Source: Deltaproteobacteria bacterium
GTDB lineage: Bacteria; Desulfobacterota; Desulfuromonadia; Geobacterales; DSM-12255
NCBI GenBank assembly: GCA_017861215.1
Contig: JAGFXN010000123.1
Coordinates: forward strand, 1 to 5,455
Reading direction: 5' to 3'
DNA: 5,455 bases
Below the pieces are notes generated by a model. That model ran no database searches and was not told the DNA's origin. It saw only the letters and a list, made by a program, of their open reading frames with translations. The stretch's first letter is position 1, and each line of letters begins with the position of its first letter. A program made the position numbers and the translations under genes. Shown here piece by piece: positions 5,257 through 5,455 of this stretch.

Positions 5257-5455
5257 TTAATGCCGGCCACCGCCACCATGGCCTTCACCGCCGCGGCCGC
5301 CACCATCATGGCCGCCACCATCATGGCTGCCACCACCACGGCCTTCACCACCGTGACCTTCGCCACCACGGCCTTCACCACCACGATGGTCGCCGCCACG
5401 GTTTTCTCCCCGGTGCTCCCCTCCAGGTCTGTGCCAGCGGCCACGGTAATGTTCA
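5257..5455 (-). CDS. Gly/His/Arg-rich repeat protein, C-terminal part (partial)
   Basis: This minus frame enters from the window edge and ends at TAA (5259-5257), giving 65 residues. It opens with EHYRGRWHRPGGEHRGEN, then nine five-residue repeats such as RGGEG, HGGEG, HDGGG and HGGGG, and ends GRRH-like (GGRH). I prefer this frame to the overlapping one rich in Val/Ala/Met because the 15-base DNA repeats encode clean charged pentapeptides here and the HYRGRWHRPG lead-in looks like secreted Gly/Arg-rich proteins. Many His, Asp and Glu residues in a flexible Gly backbone suggest metal binding or a disordered, nucleic-acid- or surface-binding tail. Neither is shown. The N-terminal part, which would tell whether it is exported, is outside the window. 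A strong hairpin terminator follows about 75 bases downstream. Confidence 0.65.
   Translation of the reverse strand, partial: EHYRGRWHRPGGEHRGENRGGDHRGGEGRGGEGHGGEGRGGGSHDGGGHDGGGRGGEGHGGGGRH
5266..5400 (-). repeat. Nine 15-base tandem units encoding pentapeptides
   Basis: From 5400 down to 5266 the sequence keeps an exact 15-base period with no gaps. Translated on the minus strand the units are RGGDH, RGGEG, RGGEG, HGGEG, RGGGS, HDGGG, HDGGG, RGGEG and HGGGG. Units 5296-5310 and 5311-5325 are identical at the DNA level; others differ by a few bases. This looks like slippage or unit duplication kept under coding constraint, and copy number may differ between strains. Confidence 0.8.

Noticed and set aside
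5247..5444. Minus-strand frame rich in Val, Ala and Met
   Set aside because: It overlaps the Gly/His-rich frame. The 15-base repeats give sensible charged pentapeptides in the neighbouring frame, and this one looks like an artefact of the same repeats.

Overview
This is a GC-rich bacterial chromosomal segment. Gene content and protein style suggest a Gram-negative proteobacterium, possibly of the Geobacter/Desulfuromonadales type. That placement is an impression from remembered homologues and is not proven by any marker here. There are no RNA genes, CRISPR arrays or intact mobile elements.

Left edge (1-413): the last eleven codons of a plus-strand gene, a clean rho-independent terminator at 95-131 that can work in both directions, then an AT-rich gene-free stretch. 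This is a convergent intergenic region facing the end of the minus-strand cluster.

Centre (414-4842): five intact genes and one broken gene, all on the minus strand and closely spaced. In transcription order they are a truncated alpha/beta-hydrolase remnant (4842-4534), a YdfG-type short-chain dehydrogenase (4494-3730), a DUF3750 lipoprotein (3617-3078), an MFS transporter (3011-1851), a nitroreductase-family flavoprotein (1823-1224) and a GNAT acetyltransferase (1028-414). A good sigma70-type promoter (TTGCAC, 17 bases, TATACT) lies at 4819-4791 on the minus strand, inside the open frame of the hydrolase remnant. It is the obvious candidate to drive the cluster. Only the nitroreductase-GNAT junction (about 195 bases with strong hairpins) breaks the tight spacing. 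The enzymes suggest small-molecule redox, modification and transport, but no substrate can be named and no regulator is present.

Right part (4843-5455): a gene-free stretch of about 400 bases that may hold debris of a mobile or repeat element, a very strong 13-bp hairpin terminator (5148-5182), and the 3' end of a minus-strand gene for a Gly/His/Arg-rich protein. Its tail is nine exact 15-base units (pentapeptide repeats).

Most of the window is ordinary. I do not see a convincing new multi-gene system. The points most worth a second look are the promoter inside the decayed hydrolase, the pentapeptide tail, and the strong terminator with no plus-strand gene before it.
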